Below are positions 35,640-43,670 of a stretch of DNA of 64,000 bases, one piece after another. Below the pieces are notes generated by a model. It searched no databases. It saw only the letters and a program-made list of their open reading frames with translations, and had not been told where the DNA came from. The DNA is from DTYU01 sp040756575 (GTDB lineage Bacteria > Bacillota > Desulfotomaculia > Desulfotomaculales > Ammonificaceae), in assembly GCA_040756575.1 (NCBI GenBank), contig JBFLYP010000001.1, positions 1-64,000 of the forward strand, in the 5' to 3' direction. Numbering within the stretch: the stretch's first letter is position 1; each line of letters begins with the position of its first letter. The translations under genes were made by a program, and so were the position numbers.

Positions 35640-37136
35640 CTAAAGTCCAAGCCACCTATAGACCTCATCCATACGGAGGTGCTTTCTCACCGCTGCAGCC
35701 AGTCGATCGAAGCCTGCCTCCCGGCAGCGGCTAAAGCATATCCCAAAATCTTCGGCGCTTAAGCCGCGCCGTTTTCGCAGGAGATTGAGAAACCTGCGGC
35801 GAAAGCTGTCCGCCTCAAAAAGCCCGTGCAGGTAAGTCCCTAAAACCGTTGCTCTTATCGCTCCTTCGGCAACAGGACCGGCACCCTGTTGCAATAAGAA
35901 AACCGGCTCCGTCCGGGTTCCTAAAACCGTTACACCGGTGTGAATCTCGTACCCTTTCACTTCCTCACCCTTCAACTCCGTAAGGATTCCCGCGCCGGCT
36001 ACTACGCCGCGGCTGCGTACTGTGGTCTTTTCCTCGCGGAAAACCGTGGCCGTATCCAGGAGTCCGAGCCCGGGGACGGTGCCAGGCGCATCTTCAATGC
36101 CCCCCGGGTCCCTGATTTCTGCCCCCAGCATCTGATACCCGCCGCAAATACCCAAAATAGGCGTCCCTTGAGTTGCCTTCGCGGTGATTGCCTCCGCCCA
36201 ACCGGTTGCCTGGAGCCAGTGCAGGTCCGATACCGTATTTTTAGTCCCGGGAATGATGATCAGGTCCGGGGTGCCCAGAAACACCGGGGCGGTCACAAAA
36301 CGCAGTGAAACATCCGGCTCACATCGCAGGGGATCAAAATCATCGAAGTTGGCGATCCGCGGCAACCGTACCACGGCGATGTCCAAGACCGCTTCTGGAC
36401 GAAAAAACCCGCCGGTCAAGCTCACTGAATCCTCCGCCGCGACCCCCAAATCCGGCAGATACGGCAGGACTCCCAAAACCGGGAGGCCGGTGTTTTTCTC
36501 CAGGAAGCACAGCCCGGGATCGAGTATCTTATGGTCGCCGCGGAATTTGTTGATCACCATGCCACGGATGCGCGCTGCTTCAACCGGATGAAGAAGTTTG
36601 ACGGTGCCAATAAGCTGCGCAAATACGCCCCCACGGTCGATATCTGCCGCCAGGACAACAGGTGCGTCCGCCAGCGCCGCCACGCGCATATTGGCGATGT
36701 CTTTATCTTTCAGGTTCACCTCCGCGGGGCTGCCGGCACCTTCAATGATGATGATTTCGTATTCCGAAGCAAGCCGTCTGAAACTTTTCACAACGGCCTC
36801 CCATGCCTTCTCAAGATAACGCTCGCGGTAGTCCCGGGCCGGGAGATCGCCGACCGGCCGGCCGTGCACTACCACCTGAGCGACCGTGTCACGTTTGGGT
36901 TTCAGGAGTACGGGATTCATATCCACGGTCGCCTCAACTCCGGCAGCTTCCGCCTGTACGCCCTGTGCCCGGCCGATCTCACCGCCGTCAACGGTAACGT
37001 ATGCGTTGAGCGACATGTTCTGGGCCTTAAACGGTGCCACTCTGTAACCATCTTGAGAAAAAATGCGGCAGAAAGCCGTCACGAGAACGCTCTTACCCAC
37101 ATCCGATGCGGTTCCCTGAACCATGAGCGCCGGCAT
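35640..37136 (-). CDS. cbiP: Cobyric acid synthase
   Basis: Amidates carboxylates b, d, e and g of adenosylcobyrinic acid a,c-diamide (also called CobQ). It has 498 residues. The N-terminal dethiobiotin-synthetase-like domain has VQGTASDVGKSVLV, FKAQNMSLNAYVT, IEGAGSPAEVNL and LAADIDRGGVFAQLIGT. The C-terminal glutaminase has LIIIPGTKNTVSDL, ILGICGGYQMLG with the catalytic Cys, and YLHGLFEAD with the His. It stands between cbiC (127-base gap) and cobB. Confidence 0.96.
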   Translation of the reverse strand: MPALMVQGTASDVGKSVLVTAFCRIFSQDGYRVAPFKAQNMSLNAYVTVDGGEIGRAQGVQAEAAGVEATVDMNPVLLKPKRDTVAQVVVHGRPVGDLPARDYRERYLEKAWEAVVKSFRRLASEYEIIIIEGAGSPAEVNLKDKDIANMRVAALADAPVVLAADIDRGGVFAQLIGTVKLLHPVEAARIRGMVINKFRGDHKILDPGLCFLEKNTGLPVLGVLPYLPDLGVAAEDSVSLTGGFFRPEAVLDIAVVRLPRIANFDDFDPLRCEPDVSLRFVTAPVFLGTPDLIIIPGTKNTVSDLHWLQATGWAEAITAKATQGTPILGICGGYQMLGAEIRDPGGIEDAPGTVPGLGLLDTATVFREEKTTVRSRGVVAGAGILTELKGEEVKGYEIHTGVTVLGTRTEPVFLLQQGAGPVAEGAIRATVLGTYLHGLFEADSFRRRFLNLLRKRRGLSAEDFGICFSRCREAGFDRLAAAVRKHLRMDEVYRWLGL

Positions 37137-37263
37137 GTGAATCCCCTCACCCCTTAAAACGCTGCTAAAACAACGTGCAGCGGCCCGTCTCTTTCTTTCG
37201 GGTCACCAACCGCAACCGGCCTTACCGCGGTGTTGAATTTTGGGCGTTTTCTCCCAGAGCTGC

Positions 37264-37890
37264 TTAAAAAGATTGCTTTGCCAACATTACGAGTGCGTTG
37301 ATCACCGCCGCAGCAATGGTGCTGCCGCCGCGGGTACCGCGCAGCACCACTGCCGGCAAACCGGTGGTCAGCAGCGCCTCTTTGGCCTCCAGCGCGCCGA
37401 CGAAACCCACCGGCGTGCCGATAACCAGCGCCGGACGCACTCCTTCGGCGTACATCTCCAGCACCCCGAAAAGGGCCGTTGGGGCGTTCCCTACCGCCAC
37501 AATGCTGCCCGGCAGCACTTCCTTCAGCCGCCGCATACCCGCCAGCGCCCGTGTGACTCCCCGCAACGCGGCTTCGCCGGCCGCATTCCGTTCTTCAACC
37601 GCTACACGGACCGCGATCTCCTGCGGCAAACGGCCACGGATGCCGGCGGCCACCATTTTTACGTCACAGATAAGCACCGTCCTCCGGCGCAGGGTGGCAA
37701 TACCGGCCGCCACCGGGTCGTTTCGAAAAACCAAATCCTGCATATATGCCGGGTCACCGGTGGCATGGACCACCCGCTGCGCCACCAAAAACTCCTCCGG
37801 GGTTAAGCCATCTTGCCAGGGCCGGAGCAATCTGCCGATAATCGCCATGCTCCGGGCTTCGATGGCCCGCGGGTCAGCGAGAAACTCCAT
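37264..37890 (-). CDS. cbiC: Cobalt-precorrin-8 methylmutase
   Basis: Moves the C11 methyl to C12 to give cobyrinic acid (CobH homologue). The 208-residue protein has EFLADPRAIEARSMAII at the start, VHATGDPAYMQDL with the active-site His, ICDVKMVAAGI and VGFVGALEAKEAL, all family signatures. Its start lies 17 bases inside the cbiX 3' end, so the two are co-translated. Confidence 0.95.
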   Translation of the reverse strand: MEFLADPRAIEARSMAIIGRLLRPWQDGLTPEEFLVAQRVVHATGDPAYMQDLVFRNDPVAAGIATLRRRTVLICDVKMVAAGIRGRLPQEIAVRVAVEERNAAGEAALRGVTRALAGMRRLKEVLPGSIVAVGNAPTALFGVLEMYAEGVRPALVIGTPVGFVGALEAKEALLTTGLPAVVLRGTRGGSTIAAAVINALVMLAKQSF

Positions 37891-38263
37891 CGCGCACCTC
37901 CCTGATCCGTTCTGCCAGCACCGCTATAATCCGGGCATCAAAGCCAAGGTTGCGGGCGAACCGAAACTCCACACCCGGATACCGCTCCCTGAGCGCCGCC
38001 AGCTCCTCCGGGATATCCTTCCGGATGTGCAGCCCATCGGTCAGGAAAACCGGCGCCACAATGATCCGCCTGGCCCCTTGGGCCACCAGCCTGGCCACCG
38101 CCCCGGCAAGGTCCTGCCGCTGTGACTTCGGGTTCATCCAGGCGGGCTCTACCCGGGCGCCGGTGAAAAGCCTGCCGATTTCCGCCGCCACCTGCTCTAA
38201 GAATTTATTCGCTTCGTCCACCGGCAGCCGGCTGCCGTGTCCGAGCACCACTATTCCCTCCAA
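37874..38263 (-). CDS. cbiX: Sirohydrochlorin cobaltochelatase, short form
   Basis: Inserts cobalt into sirohydrochlorin, the committed step of the anaerobic pathway. From TTG 38263 the product is 129 residues, the short single-domain CbiX(S) type expected to work as a dimer. Motifs are IVVLGHGSRLP with the metal-binding His and APVFLTDGLHIRKDIPEEL with the second His. The upstream GGAGGAGGAGAGG makes the TTG the natural start. The frame is open to 38359 only because it crosses repeat R2, which also encodes a nearly identical peptide ahead of cbiG. Confidence 0.9.
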   Translation of the reverse strand: MEGIVVLGHGSRLPVDEANKFLEQVAAEIGRLFTGARVEPAWMNPKSQRQDLAGAVARLVAQGARRIIVAPVFLTDGLHIRKDIPEELAALRERYPGVEFRFARNLGFDARIIAVLAERIREVRDGVSR

Positions 38264-38269
38264 AACCTC

Positions 38270-38357
38270 TCCTCCTCCGAAAAATAAACGTTCAACCTTA
38301 TACTGACCGGCCTTTAGGGTCCGTTCAACGTTCATCGTTCGACGTTTATAAAAGACC
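38270..38357. repeat. Dispersed repeat R2, copy 1 (leader of cbiX)
   Basis: An 88-base segment with only about two mismatches to 41229-41316. On the minus strand it begins with GTCGAACGATGAACGTTGAACG-like words and ends in the GGAGGAGG ribosome-binding site of cbiX. A weaker similarity extends about 20 bases further upstream (CAATTAAAT). Confidence 0.9.
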
Positions 38358-38679
38358 AATGGCAGTCAATTAAATCTTTCATTTTTGCAAGGTTTCTGCA
38401 CCGGCGACTTTAGGCAAACCGGCGCGCGCCGGATTACTGCGCTGACATTTCGGACGTCAGAAGTCAGAAGTCGGACGTCAGAAAAGCCGGAGGTAATTCG
38501 CATAGCGAATTCCAACAAACTAAATCTGACGACTGACGTCTGACGACCGACGACTGTTTGGCATCCGGACTCCGAGCCGTTGCACCGGCTCAAGTGCGGT
38601 TCGCAGCTCGTCATATGGCGCGGTTCCGGTCTTGCCGCAGGTCCGCCACACATTTTCATCCCGGTGGCGACGTTAATTG
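38358..38679. repeat. Phrase-repeat gap between cbiJ and cbiX
   Basis: No gene. Near 38450-38490 there is GGACGTCAGAAGTCAGAAGTC and its continuation, and near 38525-38560 GACGACTGACGTCTGACGACC: near-tandem words built on GACGTC/CTGACG. No cobalamin riboswitch is seen here. Confidence 0.6.
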
Positions 38680-39456
38680 TCATGAACGACTGCTTCTGAA
38701 AACTTTATCTACTTCTTCGACCAGCGCCGCCAATTCGTAAAGAGCCTCCGGTTCCTCCGGCGGCCGCCGCACCACCACCACCGGGATTTTGAGCCGCAAC
38801 GCGGCCTGGATCTTGGCCTCCTGGCCTCCTAAAGTCCCGCTCTCTTTCGTAACCACCACCGTCGCCCTGTAGGCCCTAAAAAGCGCCTCGTTCAGCTCCA
38901 CGCCTGCCGGTCCCTCAAGCGCGATAATATCGCGGGGCAAAAGGCCCTGTTCCCGGCAGGCGGTAATCGCTTCCGGTTCCGGCAGCACCCGCGCCACCAG
39001 CCGGCAGCCGGCCTCCCGCGCCGCCGCGAGGAAGACGGAGAGGGTTTTGCTTCCCGTAGTCAAAAAGATCACTGGCCCGTGGGCCGCCGCCAGGCGGGCT
39101 GCCGCCGCGAAATCCGGGCAGGGTTTCACTAACGAGTGCTCCGGTAAAGGTTCCGGCGGGCGGGCAAAGCGGATATAAGGCACCCCGCACGCAGCCGCCG
39201 CCTGCCGGGCGTTCTGCCGCGCCGCGACCGCAAAGGGGTGGGTGGCGTCAATCACCACTCGGGCCCCGCGCTCGCGGATGAGTGCAGCCAGACCCGCCGC
39301 ATCCCGCCGTCCAGTGAGAATCTCTCCCGCAAATCCCTGGTGCGCCAGCGCAGCCCCGTATGGCGTAGCCACGCTCAGCAGTACCGGCCAGCCATGGGCA
39401 GCGAGGGCGCGCGCCGCCTCCCTCCCCTCCGTGGTGCCTCCTAAGAGAAGAATCAC
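38680..39456 (-). CDS. cbiJ: Cobalt-precorrin-6A reductase
   Basis: NAD(P)H-dependent reduction of the macrocycle at C18-C19 (CobK homologue). From GTG 39456, which overlaps the cbiH stop as GTGA, the product is 258 residues. It has ILLLGGTTEGREAARALAA, VVIDATHPFAVAARQNA, PYIRFARPPE, FLTTGSKTLSVFL and VTKESGTLGGQEAKIQAAL. The open frame reaches 39672 inside cbiH, but the N-terminal GGTTEG motif fixes the start. Confidence 0.93.
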   Translation of the reverse strand: MILLLGGTTEGREAARALAAHGWPVLLSVATPYGAALAHQGFAGEILTGRRDAAGLAALIRERGARVVIDATHPFAVAARQNARQAAAACGVPYIRFARPPEPLPEHSLVKPCPDFAAAARLAAAHGPVIFLTTGSKTLSVFLAAAREAGCRLVARVLPEPEAITACREQGLLPRDIIALEGPAGVELNEALFRAYRATVVVTKESGTLGGQEAKIQAALRLKIPVVVVRRPPEEPEALYELAALVEEVDKVFRSSRS

Positions 39457-40262
39457 CGCCTGTACCCCCGGGGCGTTATCATCAGACCGTTTGCCACATA
39501 GGTTTGCAAGTTGCCTACGATCACCGTCGCCCGCATGTCGACCGGAAGATCGACCACACCGGCAAGGTCGCAGATGACTTTCCGCTCGCCCGCCCGGCCG
39601 GCATCCCAGACCACGCCCACCGGCGTTCCCGGCGGGCGCCCCTCCCGGATGATGGCAAGGGTCTGACGCCACTTTTCCTGCCGCCGGGAACTTGCCGGGT
39701 TGTACAAGACAAGCACAAAATCCGCGGCTACCGCTCCCCGCAGCCGTTTTTCAATAACCGGCCAAGGAGTTAACAGGTCGCTTAAGCTGATCACCGCAAA
39801 ATCGTGCCCCAGCGGCGCCCCTAAAAGCGCAGCCGCCGCCGTTGCCGCCGTAACGCCGGGAATTACTTCCACGGCCACCCCGGTCTCCAGCGCCGCCTCT
39901 AAAACAGGTACCGCCATCCCGTAAACGCCCGGATCACCGCTCGAAATAACGGCCACCTGCGCTCCCGCTGCTGCGCGCTCTACGGCCTGGCGCGCCCTCG
40001 CCGTCTCTTCCCGCATCCCGCTTTCAACGACCTCTTTCCCCGTAAGCAACGGAGTAATAAGCTCGAGGTAAGTCCGGTACCCTACCACCACTCCGGCTTC
40101 GTCCAGGACCCTTGCAGCACGCGGTGTTATTTCCGCCGCACCGCCGGGGCCGATCCCTACTACGGCCAGGGAACCGCCGCTACCGCCACCGTGACCCCGG
40201 GGAAGACGGTCTTGCGGACCACCAGTCTCTCTCCCCCCGCTGCTATAGCCGCTAATTCGCAT
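39453..40262 (-). CDS. cbiH: Cobalt-precorrin-3B C17-methyltransferase
   Basis: SAM-dependent ring-contraction methyltransferase (CobJ homologue). Core motifs are LAVVGIGPGG, GYRTYLELI, VISSGDPGVYGMA, EVIPGVTAATAAAALLGAPLG (split by convention) and VLYNPASSRR. The annotated frame is 269 residues, but the first 30 (Gly/Arg-rich) are read from the end of cbiG in another frame and are probably not translated. The real start should be near 40180, where only CTG or other weak codons exist, so the start is uncertain. Confidence 0.92.
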   Translation of the reverse strand: MRISGYSSGGRETGGPQDRLPRGHGGGSGGSLAVVGIGPGGAAEITPRAARVLDEAGVVVGYRTYLELITPLLTGKEVVESGMREETARARQAVERAAAGAQVAVISSGDPGVYGMAVPVLEAALETGVAVEVIPGVTAATAAAALLGAPLGHDFAVISLSDLLTPWPVIEKRLRGAVAADFVLVLYNPASSRRQEKWRQTLAIIREGRPPGTPVGVVWDAGRAGERKVICDLAGVVDLPVDMRATVIVGNLQTYVANGLMITPRGYRR

Positions 40263-41227
40263 ACGTTTCCCACCCCGATTTTCTCTCTTACAAAAGCGCT
40301 TTGTTGAACCGCTCCCGTTGCAAGCTTTGCTTTAACCTCCCGGAGCGCATCCACACCGAAAAAGCGTAACGGGACGCCCAAATTATCCGCCGCAGCATGC
40401 AGCCCTTCCTCACCCATTTTCAGGTCAACAGTGGCCATTTCACGCAGGCAGCAGAGAGGAACTCCGTTCGCCGCCGCAGCGTCCTTAAGCGCGGCGAGGA
40501 TCTTCTCCTTCGGCGTACCGCGGCGGCACCCGATACCCGCTACGTAACGCCGGGGCCGTAGCAGTAGAAAAGGTGCCGGCGGCTGGTCCTCGACCGCCTT
40601 TTCGGTGATCAACATGCGGGCCGCAAACCCTTCTGGAAAACCATCCTTCAATCCCCAGGGTATAACAGCCACCTCCGGCGGCCACCAGTAGTCAACCGGC
40701 GGCACATCCACGTCCCAGAGGATCGCCACCCGCTCTCCATCGACCAGTGCCTGCGCCACCGCCGCCAGGTGCTCCTCCGGTTCAAGACTGAGGTTAAACT
40801 GCGCTGCAAAAAGGTCTACCGCCGGTCGGTCCAGCACTTCGCTCGCCGTGGTTACCACAGGACAGGCGCCGACGGCTGCAGCCACATCTACCGCCAGCGC
40901 ATTGCCGCCGTGGTGCCCGCCGATAAGGGATACGGCAAACCGCCCCGCTTCGTCCACCGCCACGACCGGCGGGTCGTAAAACTTATCCTTCAAGTGCGGG
41001 GCCACCAGCCGCACGGCGATCCCTACGGCCATGATAAAAACCAGCCCGCCTGCCCTGGGGAAAAGCGCCGCTACCTGTTCTTTCAGCGAACTGTAGCTCT
41101 TGCCGCAACCGAGTTTTGCCGGCGCATAAATCTGTATCTCCCGGTTCCCGAGAAAATCGGCTATCCGCTCCCCTAAGGCGTAACCCCGTGCACCCAGAAC
41201 TATGACCGCCAGACCTTCCCGTTTCAT
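40160..41227 (-). CDS. cbiG: Cobalt-precorrin-5A hydrolase
   Basis: Opens the delta-lactone of cobalt-precorrin-5A and releases acetaldehyde. From ATG 41227 the protein is 355 residues. The N-terminal domain has IYAPAKLG, FIMAVGIAVRLVAPHLKDK, DPPVVAVDEAGRFAVSLIGGHHGGN and PVVTTASEV. The C-terminal domain has RRYVAGIGCRRGTPKEKIL and GVGNVCELAAIAA. GGAGGAGGAA immediately precedes the ATG and is supplied by repeat R2. It is the first gene of the cbiG-H-J sub-block; its stop lies inside the cbiH frame. Confidence 0.95.
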   Translation of the reverse strand: MKREGLAVIVLGARGYALGERIADFLGNREIQIYAPAKLGCGKSYSSLKEQVAALFPRAGGLVFIMAVGIAVRLVAPHLKDKFYDPPVVAVDEAGRFAVSLIGGHHGGNALAVDVAAAVGACPVVTTASEVLDRPAVDLFAAQFNLSLEPEEHLAAVAQALVDGERVAILWDVDVPPVDYWWPPEVAVIPWGLKDGFPEGFAARMLITEKAVEDQPPAPFLLLRPRRYVAGIGCRRGTPKEKILAALKDAAAANGVPLCCLREMATVDLKMGEEGLHAAADNLGVPLRFFGVDALREVKAKLATGAVQQSAFVREKIGVGNVCELAAIAAGGERLVVRKTVFPGVTVAVAAVPWP

Positions 41228-41228
41228 T

Positions 41229-41316
41229 TCCTCCTCCGAAAAATAAACGTTCAACCTTATACTGACCGACCTTTAGGGTCCGTTCAACGTTCATCGTTCG
41301 ACGTTTATACAAGACC
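41229..41316. repeat. Dispersed repeat R2, copy 2 (leader of cbiG)
   Basis: An 88-base near-identical copy of 38270-38357, again ending exactly in the GGAGGAGG ribosome-binding site of the next minus-strand gene, here cbiG. Confidence 0.9.
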
Positions 41317-41449
41317 GAGGACAGGCAATTAAATTATTCATTCTTCGTTGTGCGGCTTGCCACATGTGGACTCCTCCCTAAAGACGTTCAAGGTTAGGGC
41401 GTTCAAGGTTCAAGATTCGAGGTTCGAGGTTCGAGGCTAAATACTCACC
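41317..41449. repeat. Phrase-repeat gap between repeats R2 and R1
   Basis: No gene. 41344-41375 resembles 9961-9992 (TGCGGCTTGCC, then GTGGACTCCTC). 41384-41440 is a near-tandem array of GTTCAAGG and GGTTCGA words. Confidence 0.6.
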
Positions 41450-41614
41450 TTTCATTCTTATAAACACGCCTTTCGCTGCACTCAGGCACAAAACATTATG
41501 AAAATGGGTGTTCATCCGTGGTTTATTCCCTTTCTCCGTCTTCTGCTCCTGCTCCTAACGTAGAACGTAGAACGTAGAACGTAGAACGTCGCACGTAGAA
41601 CGATTTTCAGATTT
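41450..41614. repeat. Dispersed repeat R1, copy 2
   Basis: A 165-base copy of 9817-9961 with four consecutive GTAGAAC units instead of two, and a doubled CTGCTC. Its edge runs seven bases into the cbiF 3' end, so it supplies the DNA directly after the cbiF stop. Confidence 0.85.
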
Positions 41615-42368
41615 TCTCCTTCCCCCTGTGTCCGTGCGTAAATTCCGGATCATAAAGGTGCGATGGTTCACCCTGCCCGGTCAGAAATTCCCCGACCAGG
41701 ATGAGGGCCGTCTTCTCCACTCCCGTTCCCCGTACCGCCGTCACCAGTTCCCCAAGACGGCAGTGGATAACTCTTTCCTCCGGCCAGGTAACCTTCTCTA
41801 CCACCGCCACCGGCGTCTCCGGCGGGTAACCCGCAGCAAGCGCCGCCGCCACCTCCTCGATCAGGTGAACGCTCAAGAAAAGGCAGATGCTCGCCCCGTG
41901 CCCGGCAAGCGCCGCAAGCCCTTTCTTCTCCGGCACCGGCGTCCGGCCGGCAATGCGGCTTATGATCAGCGTCTGGCTCACCCCGGGCAGGGTATACTCC
42001 TTTTTCAGGCAGGCAGCCGCAGCTAAAAAAGAACTTACTCCCGGCACTATTTCGTAAGGAACCCCAGCCTCGTCAAGCAGCGCCCAGAGTTCCGCAACCG
42101 CCCCGTAAAGGCTCGGGTCGCCGGAGGAAAGGCGCACCGGCCTTTTACCCGCCCGCCACGCCTCTATCAGTATCCGGGCGATCTCCTCCCGGTCAAGCCC
42201 GGCGCTGTTGAAAACCGCTGCTTTAGGACGGACGTACCGCAAAACGGCGGAAGGAATGAGCGAACCGGCGTAAACCACCACGTCCGCCTCGGCCAAACAC
42301 CGCGCCCCTTTTACCGTGATAAGTTCCGGGTCGCCGGGGCCCGCACCCACGAAGTAAACCGGGTTCAT
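41607..42368 (-). CDS. cbiF: Cobalt-precorrin-4 C11-methyltransferase
   Basis: SAM-dependent methyltransferase (CobM homologue), 253 residues. Motifs are VYFVGAGPGDPELITVKGA, VVYAGSLIP, RLSSGDPSLYGAVAE, EIVPGVSSFLAAAA, and VEKVTWPEERVIH. The C-terminal 20 residues (HLYDPEFTHGHRGKEKI) are typical. The start overlaps the cbiL stop by 4 bases. It ends the cbiM-to-cbiF run; a 380-base repeat gap follows before cbiG. Confidence 0.96.
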   Translation of the reverse strand: MNPVYFVGAGPGDPELITVKGARCLAEADVVVYAGSLIPSAVLRYVRPKAAVFNSAGLDREEIARILIEAWRAGKRPVRLSSGDPSLYGAVAELWALLDEAGVPYEIVPGVSSFLAAAACLKKEYTLPGVSQTLIISRIAGRTPVPEKKGLAALAGHGASICLFLSVHLIEEVAAALAAGYPPETPVAVVEKVTWPEERVIHCRLGELVTAVRGTGVEKTALILVGEFLTGQGEPSHLYDPEFTHGHRGKEKI

Positions 42369-43057
42369 TTTTTGACCACCACCAGCGAAAGGTAATCGGC
42401 TTTTTCAAACTCCTCCAACATTCCCTGACGCGCCCCCGCGAGACCGCACCGCTCGTAAAGCCGCGCTTTCTTTTCCAGGCCTGCTTCCCGCAGCGCCTCC
42501 CGCACCTTACCGAGGTGCCTTCCCACCTTCAACAATACCGTACAGTCGAAATCCTCCACCACCACTTTCAGGTCCGCCGCCTCCGTCACCGGCACCACCG
42601 CCAGACGCTCGTTACCCCGTACTGCTCTCTCCGCCGCCGCGCAGGCCGAAAACGCATTTACCCCGGGAACGACCTCCGTTCGTACCGCAGGAGAAAGCGC
42701 CCGCACCGCCCGTTCAAGATAAGGATAAGTGCTGTAGAAGCAGGGGTCGCCCAGGGTTACGAAGGCCACATCTTTTCCCGCCTCAAGGCGCGCAACCACC
42801 TGTCGCGCCGCCTCTTCCCAAGCCTGCTCGAGCAAGGAGTTGTCGCGGGTCATCGGAAAGTGAAGTGTCAGGAATTCTTTACCATCAAGCGTCTCCCGCG
42901 GCAGCACTGCCGCCACGATCTCCCCCGCGATGCTCTCCCCTTCCCGCTGGGTGTAAGGCGCGCAGATCACCGGCACCCGCGCGAGCACCCGCAGGGCTTT
43001 TAAAGTCACCAGTTCCGGGTCACCGGGGCCCATCCCCACCCCGTAGAGTATAGCCAT
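42365..43057 (-). CDS. cbiL: Cobalt-precorrin-2 C20-methyltransferase
   Basis: SAM-dependent methyltransferase (CobI homologue), 230 residues. It has LYGVGMGPGDPELVTLKALRV, VTLGDPCFYSTYPYL, EVVPGVNAFSACAA and LLKVGRHLGKVREAL. One base separates it from the cbiT stop, and it is coupled to cbiF by a 4-base overlap. Confidence 0.96.
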   Translation of the reverse strand: MAILYGVGMGPGDPELVTLKALRVLARVPVICAPYTQREGESIAGEIVAAVLPRETLDGKEFLTLHFPMTRDNSLLEQAWEEAARQVVARLEAGKDVAFVTLGDPCFYSTYPYLERAVRALSPAVRTEVVPGVNAFSACAAAERAVRGNERLAVVPVTEAADLKVVVEDFDCTVLLKVGRHLGKVREALREAGLEKKARLYERCGLAGARQGMLEEFEKADYLSLVVVKK

Positions 43058-43058
43058 T

Positions 43059-43670
43059 TTAACTCCCCTGCCTCTCCGCTACCACTAAAAAGACCGGGTT
43101 CTCGCCCCGCAGCAGCCTTGCCTTTCCGAGCTTCTCCCCCCGCGCCAGCGTTAAAGAAATCGTCTCTCCGTTCCACCCCGGCCAGTCCAGTACCGCCAGC
43201 CCCTCCCGCAGCGTTTCGAGGGTCACCGCGCTCACCGCCAGCCGTCCTCCTACGGGGAGTACCCCGCTTAAAAAACTGAGGATTTCCGGCAACCGGCCGC
43301 CGCTTCCGCCGATGAAGACCCGGTCCGGCTGCGGCAAGCTTTGCAGCACCTCCGGCGCCTCCCCCGGCACCACCACCAGGTTCTCCACCCCGAAACGCTC
43401 CCGGTTGGCCGCAATCAGTTCCGCCCGCTCCGGCCGCGCCTCGACCGCGAAAACCTTGTCTCCCGGCATCAGACGCGCCGCCTCGATCGCTACCGACCCC
43501 GTGCCGGCACCGATATCCCAGAGTACGCCGCCCGACATAAGCCTCAGCTTTGCCAGTACTACCACCCGGATCTCTTCACGGGTAAGGGGCGCGCCGCCAC
43601 GCAGGAAAAGCCCGTCCGGAATGCCGGGGGTCACGTAAGGAAAATCAGCCAAGCACGACCACCACCGCAT
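43059..43670 (-). CDS. cbiT: Cobalt-precorrin-6B C15-methyltransferase (decarboxylating)
   Basis: Methylates C15 and decarboxylates the acetate at C12. It has up to 203 residues with a classical SAM fold: FPYVTPGIPDGLFLRGGAPLTREEIR, LWDIGAGTGSVAIEAA, VFAVEARPERAELIAAN and RVFIGGSGGRLPEIL. The listed ATG overlaps the cbiDE stop by 26 bases and lacks a good ribosome-binding site. The TTG before ADFPYVTPG would give a more typical N-terminus. Confidence 0.94.
   Translation of the reverse strand: MRWWSCLADFPYVTPGIPDGLFLRGGAPLTREEIRVVVLAKLRLMSGGVLWDIGAGTGSVAIEAARLMPGDKVFAVEARPERAELIAANRERFGVENLVVVPGEAPEVLQSLPQPDRVFIGGSGGRLPEILSFLSGVLPVGGRLAVSAVTLETLREGLAVLDWPGWNGETISLTLARGEKLGKARLLRGENPVFLVVAERQGS

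Noticed and set aside
41384..41600. CRISPR array
   Set aside because: The units are 7-10 bases, drift continuously and have no spacers of constant length; no cas genes are in the window.
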